Below the pieces are notes generated by a model. That model saw only the letters and a program-made list of their open reading frames with translations, searched no databases and was not told the origin of the DNA. A stretch of DNA of 64,000 nucleotides from Saccopteryx bilineata (taxonomy: Eukaryota > Chordata > Mammalia > Chiroptera > Emballonuridae): positions 180,709,520 through 180,773,519 of the forward strand of contig NC_089491.1 of NCBI RefSeq assembly GCF_036850765.1. The letters are read 5' to 3'. This document shows, piece after piece, positions 1-11,681 of the stretch (position 1 is the stretch's first letter; each line of letters opens with the position of its first letter). The position numbers and the translations under genes were made by a program.

Positions 1-2812
1 TTCCCAGCACCATTTATTGAAGAGGCTTTCTTTTCTCCATTGTATGTTCTTGGCCCCTTTATCAAAAATTATTTGACTATATATATGTGGTTTTATTTCT
101 GGACATTCTATTCTGTTTCATTGGTCTGAGTGTCTATTTTTCTGCCAGTACCATGCTGTTTTGATTGTCGTGGCCCTATAATATAGTTTGAAGTCAGGTA
201 TTGTAATGCCCCCAGCTTCATTCTTTTTCTTTAGGATTGCTTTGGTTATTCAGGGTTTTTTATAGTTCCATATAAATCTGATGATTTTTGCTCTATTTCT
301 TACAAAATGTCATTGGAATTTTGATGGAGATTGCATTAAATTTGTATATAGCTTTGGGTAATATAGCCATCATGATTATATTTATTCTTCCTATCCAAAA
401 GGAAGGAATATTCTTCCATCTCATTATATCTTTCTCAATTTCTCATAACAATGGTTTAAAGTTTTCATTATATAAGTCCTTTACATTCTTTCTTATGTTT
501 ATTCCTAAGTATTTTATTTTTTTTGTTGCAATTGTGAAGGGCATTATTCTTTTGAGTTCGTTCTCAGTTGTTTCATTGTTGGCATATAGAAAGGCTATTG
601 ACTTCTCTATGTTAATTTTGTATCCTGCGACCTTACTGTATTGGTTTATTGTTTCTAGTAGTTTTTTTGTGGATTCTTTGGGGTTTTCGATATATAGTAT
701 CATATCATCTGCAAAAAGTGATACCTTTACTTCTTTTCCGATATCGATGCCTTTTATTTCTTTGTCTTGTCTGATTGCTCTGGCTAGAACCTCTAGTACC
801 ACATTAAATAAGAGTGGAGAGAGTGGACAACCCTGTCTTGTTCCTGATTTAAGGGGGAAAGCCTTCAGTTTAGTGCCATTTAATATGATGTTAGCTGATG
901 GTTTATCATATATGGCCTTTATCATGTTGAGATATTTTCCTTCTATACCCATTTTGTTGAGAGTTTTAAACATAAAATTGTGTTGTATTTTATCGAAAGC
1001 CTTTTCTGCGTCTATTGATAAGATCATGTGGTTTTTGTTCTTTGTTTTGTTGATATGGTGTATTACATTAACCGTTTTACGTATGTTGAACCATCCTTGA
1101 GATTCTGGGATGAATCCCACTTGATCATGATGTATTATTTTTTTAATATGTTGTTGTATTCGATTTGCTAGTATTTTGTTTAATATTTTAGCATCTCTAT
1201 TCATTAGAGATATTGTTCTGCAGTTTTCTTTTTTTGTGCCATCCTTGCCAGGTTTTCGTATGAGGGTTATGTTGGCCTCATAAAATGTGTTTGGAAGTAT
1301 TGCTTCTTCTTCAATTTTTTGGAAGACTTTCAGTAGAATAGGAACCAAGTCTTCTTTGAATGTTTGATAAAATTCACTGGTATAGCCATCAGGGCCTGGA
1401 CTTTTATTTTTGGGGAGGTTTTTAATGGTTTTTTTTTCTATTTCTTCTTTACTAATAGGTCTGTTTAGGCTTTCTGCTTCTTCTTGACTCAGTTGAGGAA
1501 GGTTGTATTTTTCTAGGAATTTATCCATTTCTTCTAGATTGTTGAATTTAGTGGCATAAAGTTTTTCATTGTATTCTACAATAATTCTTTGTATAGCTAC
1601 AGTGTCCATTGTGATTTCACCTCTTTCATTTTGGATTTTGTTTATATGAGTTCTTTCTCTTTTTTCCTTAGTAAGTCTTGCCAAGGGTTTGTCAATTTTA
1701 TTGATCTTTTCAAAGAACCAGCTCTTTGTTCTATTAATTTTTTCTACAGTTTTACTGTTCTCTATTTCATTTATTTCTGCTCTGATTTTTATTATCTCCT
1801 TTCTTCAGCTGGTTTTGGGTTGTCTTTGTTCTTCTTTTTCCAGTTCTTTAAGGTGTGAAGTTAAGTGGTTCACTTGGGCTCTCTCTTGTTAGTTCATATA
1901 TGCCAGAAGTGATATGAACTTCCCTCTTATCACTGCTTTTGCTGCATCTCATAGATTCTGATATGTCGTATTGTCATTTTCATTAGTCTGTATATATGTT
2001 TTGATCTCTGCACTTATTTCTTCTTTGACCCATTCATTTTTTAAAAGTATGTTGTTTAGTTTCCACATTTTTGTGGGATTTTTTTCCTCATTTTTGCAGT
2101 TGAATTCTAGTTTCAAGGCTTTATGATCAGAAAATATGCTTGGTACAACTTTGATTTTTCTGAATTTGCTGATGTTGTTTTTGTGTCCCAACATATGGTC
2201 AATTCTTGAGAATGATCCATGTACACTGGAGAAAAATGTATACTCAGTCACTTTGGGATAAAATGTCCTGTAGATGTCTATCATATCCAGGTGCTCTAGT
2301 GTTTTGTTTAAGGTCACTATATCTTTGTTGATTCTCTGTTTGGATGACTGATCTAGAGCTGTCAGCGGTGTATTGAGGTCTCCAAGTATGATTGTATTTT
2401 TGTCAGTTTTTGTTTTAAGGTCAATAAGTAGCTGTCTTACATATTTTGGTGCTCCTTGGTTTGGTGCATATCTATTAAGAATTGTTATGTCTTCTTGATT
2501 CAGTGTCCCCTTAGCCATTATGAAATGGCCATTTTTGTCTCTGAGTACTTTTGTTGTCTTGTAGTCAGCATTAACAGATATGAGTATTGCTACGCCTGCT
2601 TTTTGTTGGATGTTATTTGCTTGGAGTATTGGTTTCTGGCCTTTCACTTTGAATTTGTTTTTATCCTTGTTACTTAGATGAGTTTTCTGTAGGCAGCATA
2701 CAGTTGGATTTTCTTTTTTAATCCATTCTGCTACTCTGTGCCTTTTTATTGGTGAGTTTAATCTGTTTACATTTAGTGTAATTGTTGACACTTGTGAGTT
2801 CCCTATTGCCAT
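1..2812 (-). pseudogene. L1 ORF2 (e1), disrupted, 3'-partial
   Basis: ORF2 encodes the L1 endonuclease/reverse transcriptase that nicks target DNA and copies L1 RNA at the nick. The start at 2812 opens with MAIGNSQVS, as in the intact copy at 22152. The endonuclease part is open for 287 codons (2812-1949) and then stops at codon 288, where the intact copy has Trp (TGG to TGA). The reverse transcriptase part reopens at 1684-443 and retains a FADDMILY catalytic motif. A further frame break follows near 440, and the remaining sequence continues to the window edge. Pseudogene status is seen directly. Confidence 0.95.
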
Positions 2813-3042
2813 TTTATAGATTGCTTTCTGTTAGTTTTGTGTCTTGTTTGATCCTTCTCTTTCGTTTTTCTATCTTTTGTTTTTATTTGGTTGTATTCCA
2901 TACATCTTTCCACTGTTGCTATCTTTTTTATCTCATGTGCTCCTGTGATGGTTTTTTCAATAGTAGTTACCTTTAAGTAATGAAAAGGGTTCCTACCCTG
3001 TTCATTGTAGCACACTATTTTGTGAGTACTTTTGCAGTCCAT
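2803..3042 (-). CDS. Spacer frame of L1 e1 (79 codons, overlaps ORF2 start)
   Basis: An open frame of 79 codons plus stop lies between ORF1 and ORF2 and ends inside the ORF2 start (shared bases AAATGGCAATAG; the ORF2 ATG precedes its TAG). The start has A at -3 and G at +4, a good Kozak context. The predicted peptide is hydrophilic and basic, rich in Lys, Thr and Glu, starting [10 protein letters not shown] and ending IKWQ. The same 240-nt frame occurs in e2, e3, e5 and e6. I know no protein family for it, and it may be untranslated spacer. Confidence 0.35.
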   Translation of the reverse strand: MDCKSTHKIVCYNEQGRNPFHYLKVTTIEKTITGAHEIKKIATVERCMEYNQIKTKDRKTKEKDQTRHKTNRKQSIKWQ

Positions 3043-3135
3043 CGTCCTTTGCTACTGTTAATCTACACCCTCTCTCCTTTCTTTTTGTTGTTGTCACAGT
3101 TTAAATTTGGTTTTACTGTGTTCTACTTGGAGCTT

Positions 3136-4133
3136 TTACTTGTGGCTTTAATTATTTTTGTTCTTTGTATCTGATTGGAGAACCCCCTTTAGTAATTCCT
3201 GGAGTGGGGGTTTTCTGATGATAAATACCCTCATCTTTTCTGTATCTGTGAATGTTTTTATATCTCCTTCATATTTGAAGGATAGCTTTGATGGGTATAG
3301 TATTCATGGCTGAAACTTCCTCTCTTTTAGGACTTTAAATATTGGGGTCTACTCTCTTCTAGTTTGTAGAGTTTCTGCTGAGAAATCTGATGATAATCTA
3401 ATGGGCTTTCCTTTATATGTTGTATTCTTCTTTTCCCTGGCTGCCTTGAGAATTTTTTTTTTGCCATTGGTTTGTGCCAATTTCATTATGATGTGCCTTG
3501 GAGTAGGGTTGTTGGGGTTAAGAAATCTCAGAGTTTTGTTTGCTTCATGAATTTGAGGCTTTAGTTCTTTCCACAGGCTTGGGAATTTCTCATCTATTAT
3601 TTGTTTGATTATGTTCTTCATTCCATTTTCTCTCTCTTCTCCCTTTGATATACCTATTATTCTTATGTTATTCTTTCTGATGAAGTCAGATAATTCTTAT
3701 AGGGCTATCTAATTTTTTTTTTTTTTTTTTGAGTCTCTTTATTCCTCTCTCTGTTGTGTCTCAAGTTGCTTGTCTTCTATTTCACTAATCCTTTCTTCTA
3801 TCTGGCTGTTCTATTAGCGAAGCTTTTTACCTCGTTTTTCAGCTCGTGAATTGAGCTTTTCATCTCTGTTTGATTTGTTTTTATAGTTTCAATTTCCTTT
3901 GACATATATTCTTTGTGTTCATAGAGTTGTTTTCTGAGCTCCCTAAATTGCCTTTCTGTGTTTTCTTGTATATCTCTGAGTATTTTTAGGATTTCTATCT
4001 TGAATTCTCTGTCATTTAGCTCCAAGTTTTCCAATATATTAAATTTTTTCTCTATAGATTTTTCCTCATCTATCTGTGTTACCTCTCTTTCTTTTGTATC
4101 CATGATATTCGATTTTTTCTTCCTTAATGGCAT
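3136..4133 (-). pseudogene. L1 ORF1 (e1), disrupted
   Basis: ORF1 encodes the L1 RNA-binding chaperone that packages L1 RNA. The start at 4133 reads MPLRKKKSNIMDTKEREVTQ and is followed by the coiled-coil region, open to 3798. The frame then breaks near the poly(T) tract at 3714-3731. A second open piece (3621-3349) covers the RRM-to-C-terminal-domain part, with a stretch like RPIRLSSDFSAETLQTRRE. The terminal stop aligns with that of the intact copy at 21825. At least two lesions make it nonfunctional. Confidence 0.92.
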
Positions 4134-6265
4134 CTGAGGGTGGTTTTGTTGATAGTATTAATGAGATTTAATAAAAAATAAAAAGTTAAAAAATAAAAAT
4201 CGAGAAAAGTTGTGTTTTTTTAATTAATAATGAAATAAAGAAAAATAAAATAAAATAAAAATTTTAAAAAAGGAAATTTTCCCCCCGTTTTTTTTCTCTC
4301 CTCTCCTCTCCCCTCTTTTTTGAGAAAATCTTTTGGTGAACTGTGAATTATATTGTATTTAATAAAACAAACAATGCCTCTAATGGAGGGCCTGAATTGG
4401 GGAAAAGTAATAAACAGGTAAGAAAAAAAATAATAAAAAAATAAAATAAAATAAAAAAGGGGTGTATGGACCCACAAAAAGCAAATAATGAAAAAATTTG
4501 AATCAAGATTGAAATGATTTGCATTTAGGTGTTTGTTAACTAAGAGTTATTATGAGAGGAGTAAGAGGGAAACAGGATAATGGGGGGACAAATTAAAAAA
4601 TTACTATTGTATTTAGTGGAACAAGAGCTTGATAAAATGAAGAGTCAGGGATGGGAGCACTGCTAGTGAGTTAAAAAGGTGAAGTAAAACCCCCCCAAAA
4701 TGCCACAAACATTAGTTTGAATCTCAGATAAAATAATTTGTTCGTTATTGAGGTTTGAATGAGAGGAGACGTAAAGGAGAAAGGAAGAAACTAATATAGA
4801 GGGAGAAAAGAAAGAGAAAGAGAGAGAGAGAAAAAAAGGCTACCACTAAAAGAAGAAAAAAGAAAAAGAGGAGAGAGAGAGAGAGAGAGAGTTAAGGATT
4901 TTGGAGTGCAACCCTCATAGAGAGAAAGGAAGAGGAAAGAAAAGATAATGGGAGATGTAACACTTATGGGTAGTGTAGTTCAAGGAGAGGAGAGAGTAAG
5001 ACCAGTAGAGAGTTAAATGACCAAATTGGAGGAGAAAAAAAAAATCAAGGATGAAGATAAGAGAAACAAGTGTGGTTCTCTCCCTGTTTCCCGGCTTTCG
5101 CCCTACCCTTGCAGGAGGAGCCCACTCATGGAACGGCTGCTATCCTTGGCTCTAACGGCCGGGCAGGATTGTGTGCCCATGCTCAGCTCAGTAGTGGAAC
5201 TTGCTTGTTCTGGGCTTTTGGCTCCACCCCTGTGGGAGGAGCTGACTCCCAAATCAGGCCACAAGCCTCGATTCCGGAGGCAGGGCAAGGCTGCGCTCCT
5301 GCCCCTTGCTCAAGGGCCTGTCTCCACCCCTTCCGGGGTTCCTGCCCTTCTCCCGCAGGCTGGATTACAGGTTGCCAGCAGCTGGTCTTGACTGCTTTTG
5401 CACACCTACTCCTCCCCAGCGGGGCAAGACTGAGCTCACACATGAGCCAAGTGGCAGCCAGCAGGCTTCCGCCCCTGCCAACAGAGCCATGCCTCCATAT
5501 CCCACCACCATCCACCCTCCGCCATGTGGGGTGTGAGAACTGCAGCTCAGACCCTAACACTCACTACTGTAGACCTGAAAGCTCCCTCCTTCTAAATGAC
5601 TCTGCTCTGAGTGCCGCGGGAGAGCATGTTTGGCTGGTGTCCTGCTTCCCTTTGCTGGTATTGCTGTTTCTGGGGGAAATATTCACTTCATATTTGGGGA
5701 GTGACTTGTCCCAGGGGTTAGGGTGGCTGTCTCCCAAAATGTTTCTCCCTGTACCTCCTAGATTACACTCTCTTACTGCTACTCTGGTCCTCTCCTCTCT
5801 CCTTATTCCCCGGAGCCCCAGGTGAGTGGTTGTGAAAGAGATTTTCTGCACAGTCCCTTTAAGAAGAATCCTGGGTCTGAGAAATCAGACTTTCTCACAA
5901 ACAGTATCCTGACTTGTTTCCAGCTAAATACTGTCCTATGCCTCTTCTAGGCTCTGGGGCTGCAGGCTGGGGCTTTGTTTCTGGGACTCAGGGCCCTCCC
6001 CTCTCTGTTAAACTCACTTCCCGCCATGCGAGTCTCTCTTGGCTGCTGTTCGCTCCATGGATCTGGGCAGCCCTCTCCACATTTCCACTTTTCCTACCAG
6101 TCTCGGTGTGGCTTCTTCAGTGTTCCTTGGTTGAAGAGTCCTCTTAGTTTAGTCCAAAGTTGGTTTTTCCAGATGATAGTTCTTGAAATTATTTTGTAAT
6201 CCACTTTGGTTCTGGGAGGTAGATGTTGGTATGTCTGCCTACTCCAGCACCATCTTGTCTTCTTA
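4134..6265 (-). promoter_or_regulatory. 5' UTR/promoter of L1 e1 (divergent type)
   Basis: The ORF1-proximal half (about 4134-5068) matches the 5' UTRs of e3, e5 and e6, including GA-rich tracts at 4800-4890. Upstream of about 5069 it changes to an unrelated GC-rich sequence that ends in 'aagatggtgctgg' at the 5' tip. That tip resembles a YY1-type start site, whereas e3/e5/e6 start with a CRE palindrome. Long GC-rich open frames in this stretch are composition artefacts. Promoter function is inferred from L1 biology. Confidence 0.75.
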
Positions 6266-6420
6266 CTGTTTCAATTCTTAATCTACAATCACAATTTTTA
6301 AAACAAAACAACAAAGCTATGTACTTCAAATCTTTTACACACAAAAAAGTGAAATTTTAAAAAGTGGAATGGGGTGATATATTGTATGTAAGAAAATTAC
6401 TAAAATGTTAATATTTTCAA
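6266..6420. other. Flanking unique DNA
   Basis: AT-rich sequence between L1 e1 and a SINE. No gene or recognised repeat is seen. Confidence 0.5.
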
Positions 6421-6756
6421 ATTTTATTTTATGTGTGTGAGAGACAGACAGACAGACAGGAAGGGATAGAGATGAGAAATATCAACTCATAGTCACAACA
6501 TCTTAGTTGTTCATTGATTGCTTTTTCATATTGCCTTGACCGAAGGGCTCCAGCAGAGCCAGTGATTCCCTGATCACATCAGTGACAGTGGGCTCATTCC
6601 AGTGACCACGGCGACATGTCTTTGATTGTACACTTAAGCTGGCAATCTTGCACACAAGCCAGTGAGCCCATTCTCAATCTGGTAATCTTGGGTTTTGAAC
6701 CTGGGTCCTCAGCATCCCAAGCTGATGCTTTATCCACTGCACCACCACCTAGTCAT
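6421..6756 (-). mobile_element. tRNA-derived SINE ('tgaccaggtggtgg' type)
   Basis: On the minus strand it starts with a tRNA-like head (about 'tgactaggtggtggtgcagt') with a B-box-like 'ggttcaaaacc', continues through a body of repeated 'gccagtga' phrases, and ends in a GACA-rich and A/T tail (rev. comp. of 6421-6470). It is the same family as 27456-27798, 29252-29447 and 31337-31745. It is diverged, and I found no clean target-site duplication. Confidence 0.85.
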
Positions 6757-7424
6757 GCATATTTGTTTCTTATCTTAAATATTGGATTATTCAGTGTTGT
6801 TTATAGTCACCTTACTTATTTCTGAGAATACACATGAATCATAGTTGAACATAACCAAGACATAAGGGAAGTCTAGCAACCATACTTCCTTTTCAGTTTG
6901 TAGATTGCTCATATCATTGTCTGTTCTGATTGAAGACTACTACTACCAGACATTTTGAAATCAATTGTTTAAAAAATTGGAGAAAGAAATAAAACAGTAC
7001 TTAGGATTTTAATGAAGTTTTATTCATTTACTTTTGTTTGTTTTCACCAACAGGAAAAACTGCACATATTTGAAGGTATGACTTTATGGATACAGAGAGG
7101 AAACCTTGGCACTTTTGGAAAAGGAAGGAATATATGATACATTCAGAGTTAGGAATAGAGTAGAATGTTAGCCTATTTTAGGTGTGAATGAGAATAGACT
7201 ATTGAAGCTGCAAGAAAATATAGAACTCTTTGATATCACCAGAAATATTGTATTATAGCAAATTTCTGAAGAAACGCAACATCTAAATAATGTTCATGTG
7301 GAGAAATAGAATTGATGTTAATAGCATCTGCATTTAGTCAACAGGATAGGGAAAAAGAAAACTGTTTTTAGTTCCAATATTACTTTATTGGTTTGGTTCT
7401 TATTTTCTTAGCTTGATGATAAAA
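6757..7424. other. Unique AT-rich DNA, no gene seen
   Basis: No ORF with recognisable similarity, RNA gene or repeat is seen in this stretch. Confidence 0.5.
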
Positions 7425-7915
7425 AGAAAAAGATGGGGAGTACTGCTCAACCATGAGGAAGAAGAAAATTCTGCATTTTAGATATGGATGGATTTTGGGA
7501 TCATTATACAAAGTAAAATAAACTCAGACAAATGAAAGTAAATAATGTATAATATCATTTATATGTGAAATAAAAACAGAAACTCATAGAAACAAAGAGT
7601 AGAGTAATGATTACCAGGGCCTGGCAGGTTGGAAAAATAGGAGATTTTTTCAAAGAGTACAAATTTGCAGTCAGAAGATTAGTAAATTTTAAGGATCTAA
7701 TGCACAGCATGGTGATTAATGTTAATGATACTGTGTTATATACTTGAAAATTGCTGCCACAAAAAATGGTAATTTTGTGATATGATAGAGGTGTTAGGTG
7801 ACACTATAGTGCTAACCATAATGCAGTGTAAAGATATGTCAAATCAGCAAGTTGTACACCTTGAACTTATACAATGTTATGTCCATTTTATCTCAATAAT
7901 CTGGAAGAAAAGAAA
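7425..7915 (+). mobile_element. Old 5'-truncated L1 3' end
   Basis: The stretch starts with decayed C-terminal ORF2 sequence ('ctcaaccatgaggaagaaga', then 'tagatatggatggattttgg'). It continues into an old-type L1 3' UTR with 'gattaccagggcctggcagg' and 'gcacagcatggtgattaatg', phrases typical of older mammalian L1MA/L1MB subfamilies. It is much more diverged than e1-e6 and predates them. Confidence 0.8.
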
Positions 7916-7976
7916 TATGTGTTGATGCAAAAAAAACATTAGACTTTATAGCAAAGTAGTTGGTAGTCATGAAATA

Positions 7977-7988
7977 AAAGATATTTGA
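7977..7988. repeat. Target-site duplication, left copy (L1 e2)
   Basis: The 12 bases 'aaagatatttga' recur exactly at 15776-15787 and flank L1 e2. The last two bases could belong to the element's 5' end, so the true length is 10-12 bp. Confidence 0.85.
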
Positions 7989-10356
7989 GGACGTCACGGA
8001 AATGGCGCCGTGAGCAGCGCGTCCGACAGATCTCCCCAAAATCTCAACAAATTTATCAACTAGAATCAGAAAAATTTATCCTCGGAGCATTCCAGAGTTC
8101 CACACACACTGAAAGTGAAAGGACTGTTATCACTTGAATCTGAGAGACGGGTCACAGCTGATGGTGTGAAGGAAGCTAACTACCGCACGGACGTTCATTC
8201 AAGCTGAGGAAAGAGTACGCCTGTGGTGAGTCAACCCACGAGTGCAACTGCCCGCCCACACTCGGGGAGCGGCAGCCTGGGCCCTGGCAGCCGCCAGTGT
8301 GCCCTGAGAAACCGTGCGCGTGCCCTGTGCCACGGTCCGGTCGCAGAGCGAGCTCTCTTACACCACCAGCATCCCCAGCAGCCTGCGCACTGCGAGTGAG
8401 GGTCCCCAGCCACCGGTATGCCCTGAGAGACCGCACACGTGCCCCGTGCCACGGTCTGGGAGGGGCGCTAAGGCTGTCTTCCCCGTTCCGGAGATTCTCT
8501 CCGTGGGTGGGGCACCTCACCCAGCCATTCAAGCTAACAATCAAGCATTGGGGGAGGGGCGTGCAGGCAGCCTGAAATACTTTCTGGAGCACAGCTGCAG
8601 ATCCAATCACTGAAATTAGCTTAACCCATGAAATCTTCGCACCCACAAGGCTATAATTGATAGGATCTCTCTCAGTTCATCAATCCAAGACAAGAGGCGT
8701 GACATTTTTCAGTGCCTCTCACTAAAGGGGCGGGGGCAACTTCTGATAGAGAGAGCCTCCATATTCAGGGATATATGCTAACAAGAGGGACTTGGCAGAT
8801 ATTAAGATCTATATAGCAAGCAGCGACTAGTGCCTCTTCTTCCCAGCCAAAATAGGTTACAAAGTGTGGAAAGCCTGGGTCGAGTGGTCCAACTGAATGC
8901 TAGGCGCTGAACAGTCACCTTGACAACAATTGACTCCCAGCCCCACCTGATTACGCTGGAGGCTCTGACTGCCAGAGCCTTACCCAGAGCCTTGTGCTGA
9001 GTGGGGATAGAGTGGGGATTTCCCAGCTCTTTGAGCCTCTTACTCCCAGACAGAAGCAGTGGCAACCTCATAACTGGATCACCAGGCTGCTAATTCAGGA
9101 AGGGGAGACTAGGAGAGAGACTCCAGGAAAGCAAACTCTCTCATTGTTGGACCCTGCAAACGCCAACAAGCCTTGACTACCAGCAAGACTAAAGCCAATT
9201 ATATGACATTGCCATAGAATCCCATCAACTGCAAATCCCTACCTAAGTGTGACACAGGGGCAGAGCCTGGGGTACAGAGTCACCGACCAGGAAGAGGGAG
9301 AGAAAAGAAAAAGAAAGAAGTTAACCTCTCAAAATCAAGAAAAATCCACAGACTTTATAACTTGTTCCACTAATTCTTCGTTGTTGTTGTTTCTTTCTTC
9401 TATCTTATTGCCTTTATTATTATTTCTATTTCCTCCACCTCGGTCCTTTTATTCTCTGCCCACCTTATGCTTACCTTTTCTTGAACTACACTACCCATGA
9501 GTGTTACATTTTATTTCTTTTCTTCATCCTTACTCTCCTTTAGGGTTACACTCCAAAACCCTTAACTCTCACTCTCTCCCCTTTTGTCTTTTTTTTCTCT
9601 TCCTTTTTTTTCTTCCTTCGTTTCTCTCTTTTTCTTATTTTTTCCTTTCTATTCATTTCTTCTTTTCTCCTTTTACTTTTCCTCCCATTCAATCCTCAAT
9701 CATGAACAAATTATTTAATTTGGGACTCAAGATTATTTTGGTTTTATTTTTTTTCATTTTTTATTTTTTATAATTATTTTTTTTGCTTTTGTTTTTGCTT
9801 TTTCTTTGTTTGTTTGTTTTTGTGGCATTTTGGGTACTTTTTACATTGCTTTTTAACTCACTAGCATTCCTCCCAACGCAAGGTCTTTGTTGTAGTTAGT
9901 CTTTGCTCCACTTAATACAACAGATTTTTACTTATTTTTATTTTTTTCTTCTTTAATTATTATTATTTTTTCTCTCCTTTCTTCTGTTTCCCTCTTACCC
10001 CTCTCATTATATCTCTTAGTTGACCATCACTTACAAGCAAATAATTTTATGCTTGTCTAAGATTTCCTCTATTTTTTTTTTTGCATTTAGTAGGTCCCTA
10101 CTCCCTTTTTTGCCCCTTGAACTCTTCACCCCAAATCAGGCCCTCTGTTATAGGCAGTTTTTGTTGCATTTAGCATAATATAATTCACAGGTCATCACGA
10201 TATTTCCCTAAGGAGGGGAGAGGAGGGGAAGAGAAGAAAGAAAAAAGGGGGAAATAATAAATTATTACTGTTTTTTTTTTGTGGGGTGCTTTCCATTTTT
10301 TTTCCTTTTTATTCTTTATTAATTCTAATTAATACTATCAACAAGACCACCCTCAG
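7989..10356 (+). promoter_or_regulatory. 5' UTR/promoter of L1 e2
   Basis: The 5' tip reads 'ggacgtcacggaaatggcgc', a one-base-degraded CRE (GGACGTCA) followed by a YY1-like 'aaatggcg'. A GC-rich block at 8220-8560 contains a duplicated unit of about 121 bp (copies starting near 8289 and 8410, both holding 'tgccctgaga' and 'gtgccacggt'). Downstream is a long pyrimidine-rich run to the ORF1 start. The duplicated unit differs from the ~241 bp monomers of e3/e5/e6. Confidence 0.75.
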
Positions 10357-11348
10357 ATGCCAATAAGAAAAAGGAAATCGAATATTATGGATACAAAAGA
10401 TAAAGAGGTAACACAAACAGATGTGGAAAAATCTATGGAGAAAAGATTTAATATATTGGAAGCCTTGGAGCCAAAGGAAAGAGAATTTAAAATAGAAATC
10501 TTAAAAATACTCAGAGATATACAAGAAAACACAGAAAGGCAATTTAGGGAGATCAGAAAACAACTCAACGATCAAAAAGAATATATTACCAAGGAAATTG
10601 AGACTATAAAAACAAATCAAACAGAAATGAAAAACTCAATTCACGAGCTGACAAAAGAGGTAACTAGCTTAGCTAACAGAACAGCCCAGATAGAAGATAG
10701 AATTAGTGAAATAGAAGACGGCAACTTGAGGCACAACAGAGAGAAGAAGAAAGAGACTCAAAAATAATAAACGAGAAAGCCCTAATGGAATTGTCTGACT
10801 CCATCAGAAAGAATAACATAAGAATAATAGGTATATCAGAGGGAAAAGAGAAAGAAAATGGAATGGAGAATATAATCAAACAAATAATAGATGAGAACTT
10901 CCCAAACCTGTGGAAAGAACTAAAGCCTCAAATTCAAGAAGCAAACAGAACTCCGAGTTTTCTTAACCCCAACAAACCCACTCCAAGGCACATCATAATG
11001 AAGATGACATAAACCCATGACAAAGAAAAAATTCTCAAGGCAGCCAGGGAAAAGAAGAGTACAACTTATAAATAAAGGCCTATTAGATTATCATCAGATT
11101 TCTCAGCAGAAACTCTACAAGCTAGAAGAGAGTGGACCCCAATATTTAAAGCCCTGAAAGAGAGGAACTTTCAGCCAAGAATACTATACCTATCAAAGCT
11201 ATCCTTCAAGTACGAAGGATATATAAAAACATTCACAAATATAGAAAAAATGAGGAAATTTATCATCAGAAAGCCCCCACTCCAGGAAATACTAAAGGGG
11301 GTTTTCCAACCAGATTCAAAGAACAAAAGAAAACAAAACCACAAGTAA
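10357..11348 (+). pseudogene. L1 ORF1 (e2), disrupted
   Basis: The start at 10357 opens MPIRKRKSNIMDTKDKEVTQ. The coiled-coil region is open to 10767, with a frameshift near 10720-10740 ('gacggcaac' against 'gacaagcaac' in the intact copy). The RRM part reopens at 10785-11012 and stops at a CAA-to-TAA change. A further in-frame TAA lies near 11072. The C-terminal domain sequence continues to the original stop at 11346-11348. Product (RNA-binding chaperone) is clear from alignment with the intact copy at 20830. Confidence 0.93.
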
Positions 11349-11441
11349 CAGCTCCACCAAGAAAAGAATAAAACCAAACAAACTGTGACAACAAAAGAAA
11401 AAAAGGGGGGAAAGGATGAAGATTAACAGTAGCAAAGGACG

Positions 11442-11681
11442 ATAAAGTGCAGAAATACTCATAAGATAGGGTACTACAATGAATATGGTAGGTACCCTTT
11501 TCATTACTTAATGGTAACCACCCTTGAAAAAACCACCACAAAAACACTTGACTTAAAAAAGGTAGCAACAGAGGAAAGAAATATGGAATACGAACAAACA
11601 AAAACAAATGATAGAAAAACAAAAGAGAAGAATCAAACAAGATACAAAACTAAGAGAAAGCAATTTATAAAATGGCAATAG
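11442..11681 (+). pseudogene. Spacer frame of L1 e2 (start codon lost)
   Basis: The 240-nt frame equivalent to 21922-22161 is present without a stop or indel, but its ATG is changed to ATA. Most of the roughly 35 differences from the e3 copy alter amino acids, so protein-level constraint is not evident. It ends in TAG overlapping the ORF2 start at 11672. Confidence 0.4.

Larger units (their letters stand above)
1..6265 (-). mobile_element. L1 element e1, 5'-complete, 3' end beyond window
   Basis: This is a LINE-1 read on the minus strand: 5' UTR 4134-6265, ORF1 3136-4133, a spacer frame 2803-3042, and ORF2 from 2812 running off the window start. The 5' boundary is set near 6265, where the minus strand begins with 'aagacaagatggtgctggag', a start unlike those of the other four full-length L1s here. 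Both ORFs are broken, so it is a dead copy. The missing 3' end means its target-site duplication cannot be checked. It lies head-to-head with L1 e2, with 1.7 kb between the two 5' ends. Confidence 0.95.

Noticed and set aside
5017..5825. Overlapping open frames of 124 and 251 codons
   Set aside because: They lie in the GC-rich head of the e1 5' UTR, several frames on both strands are open, and none shows a known domain.
8176..8646. Long minus- and plus-strand open frames over the GC-rich L1 5' UTR
   Set aside because: They come from GC-rich composition with few stops; no family resemblance and both strands are open together.
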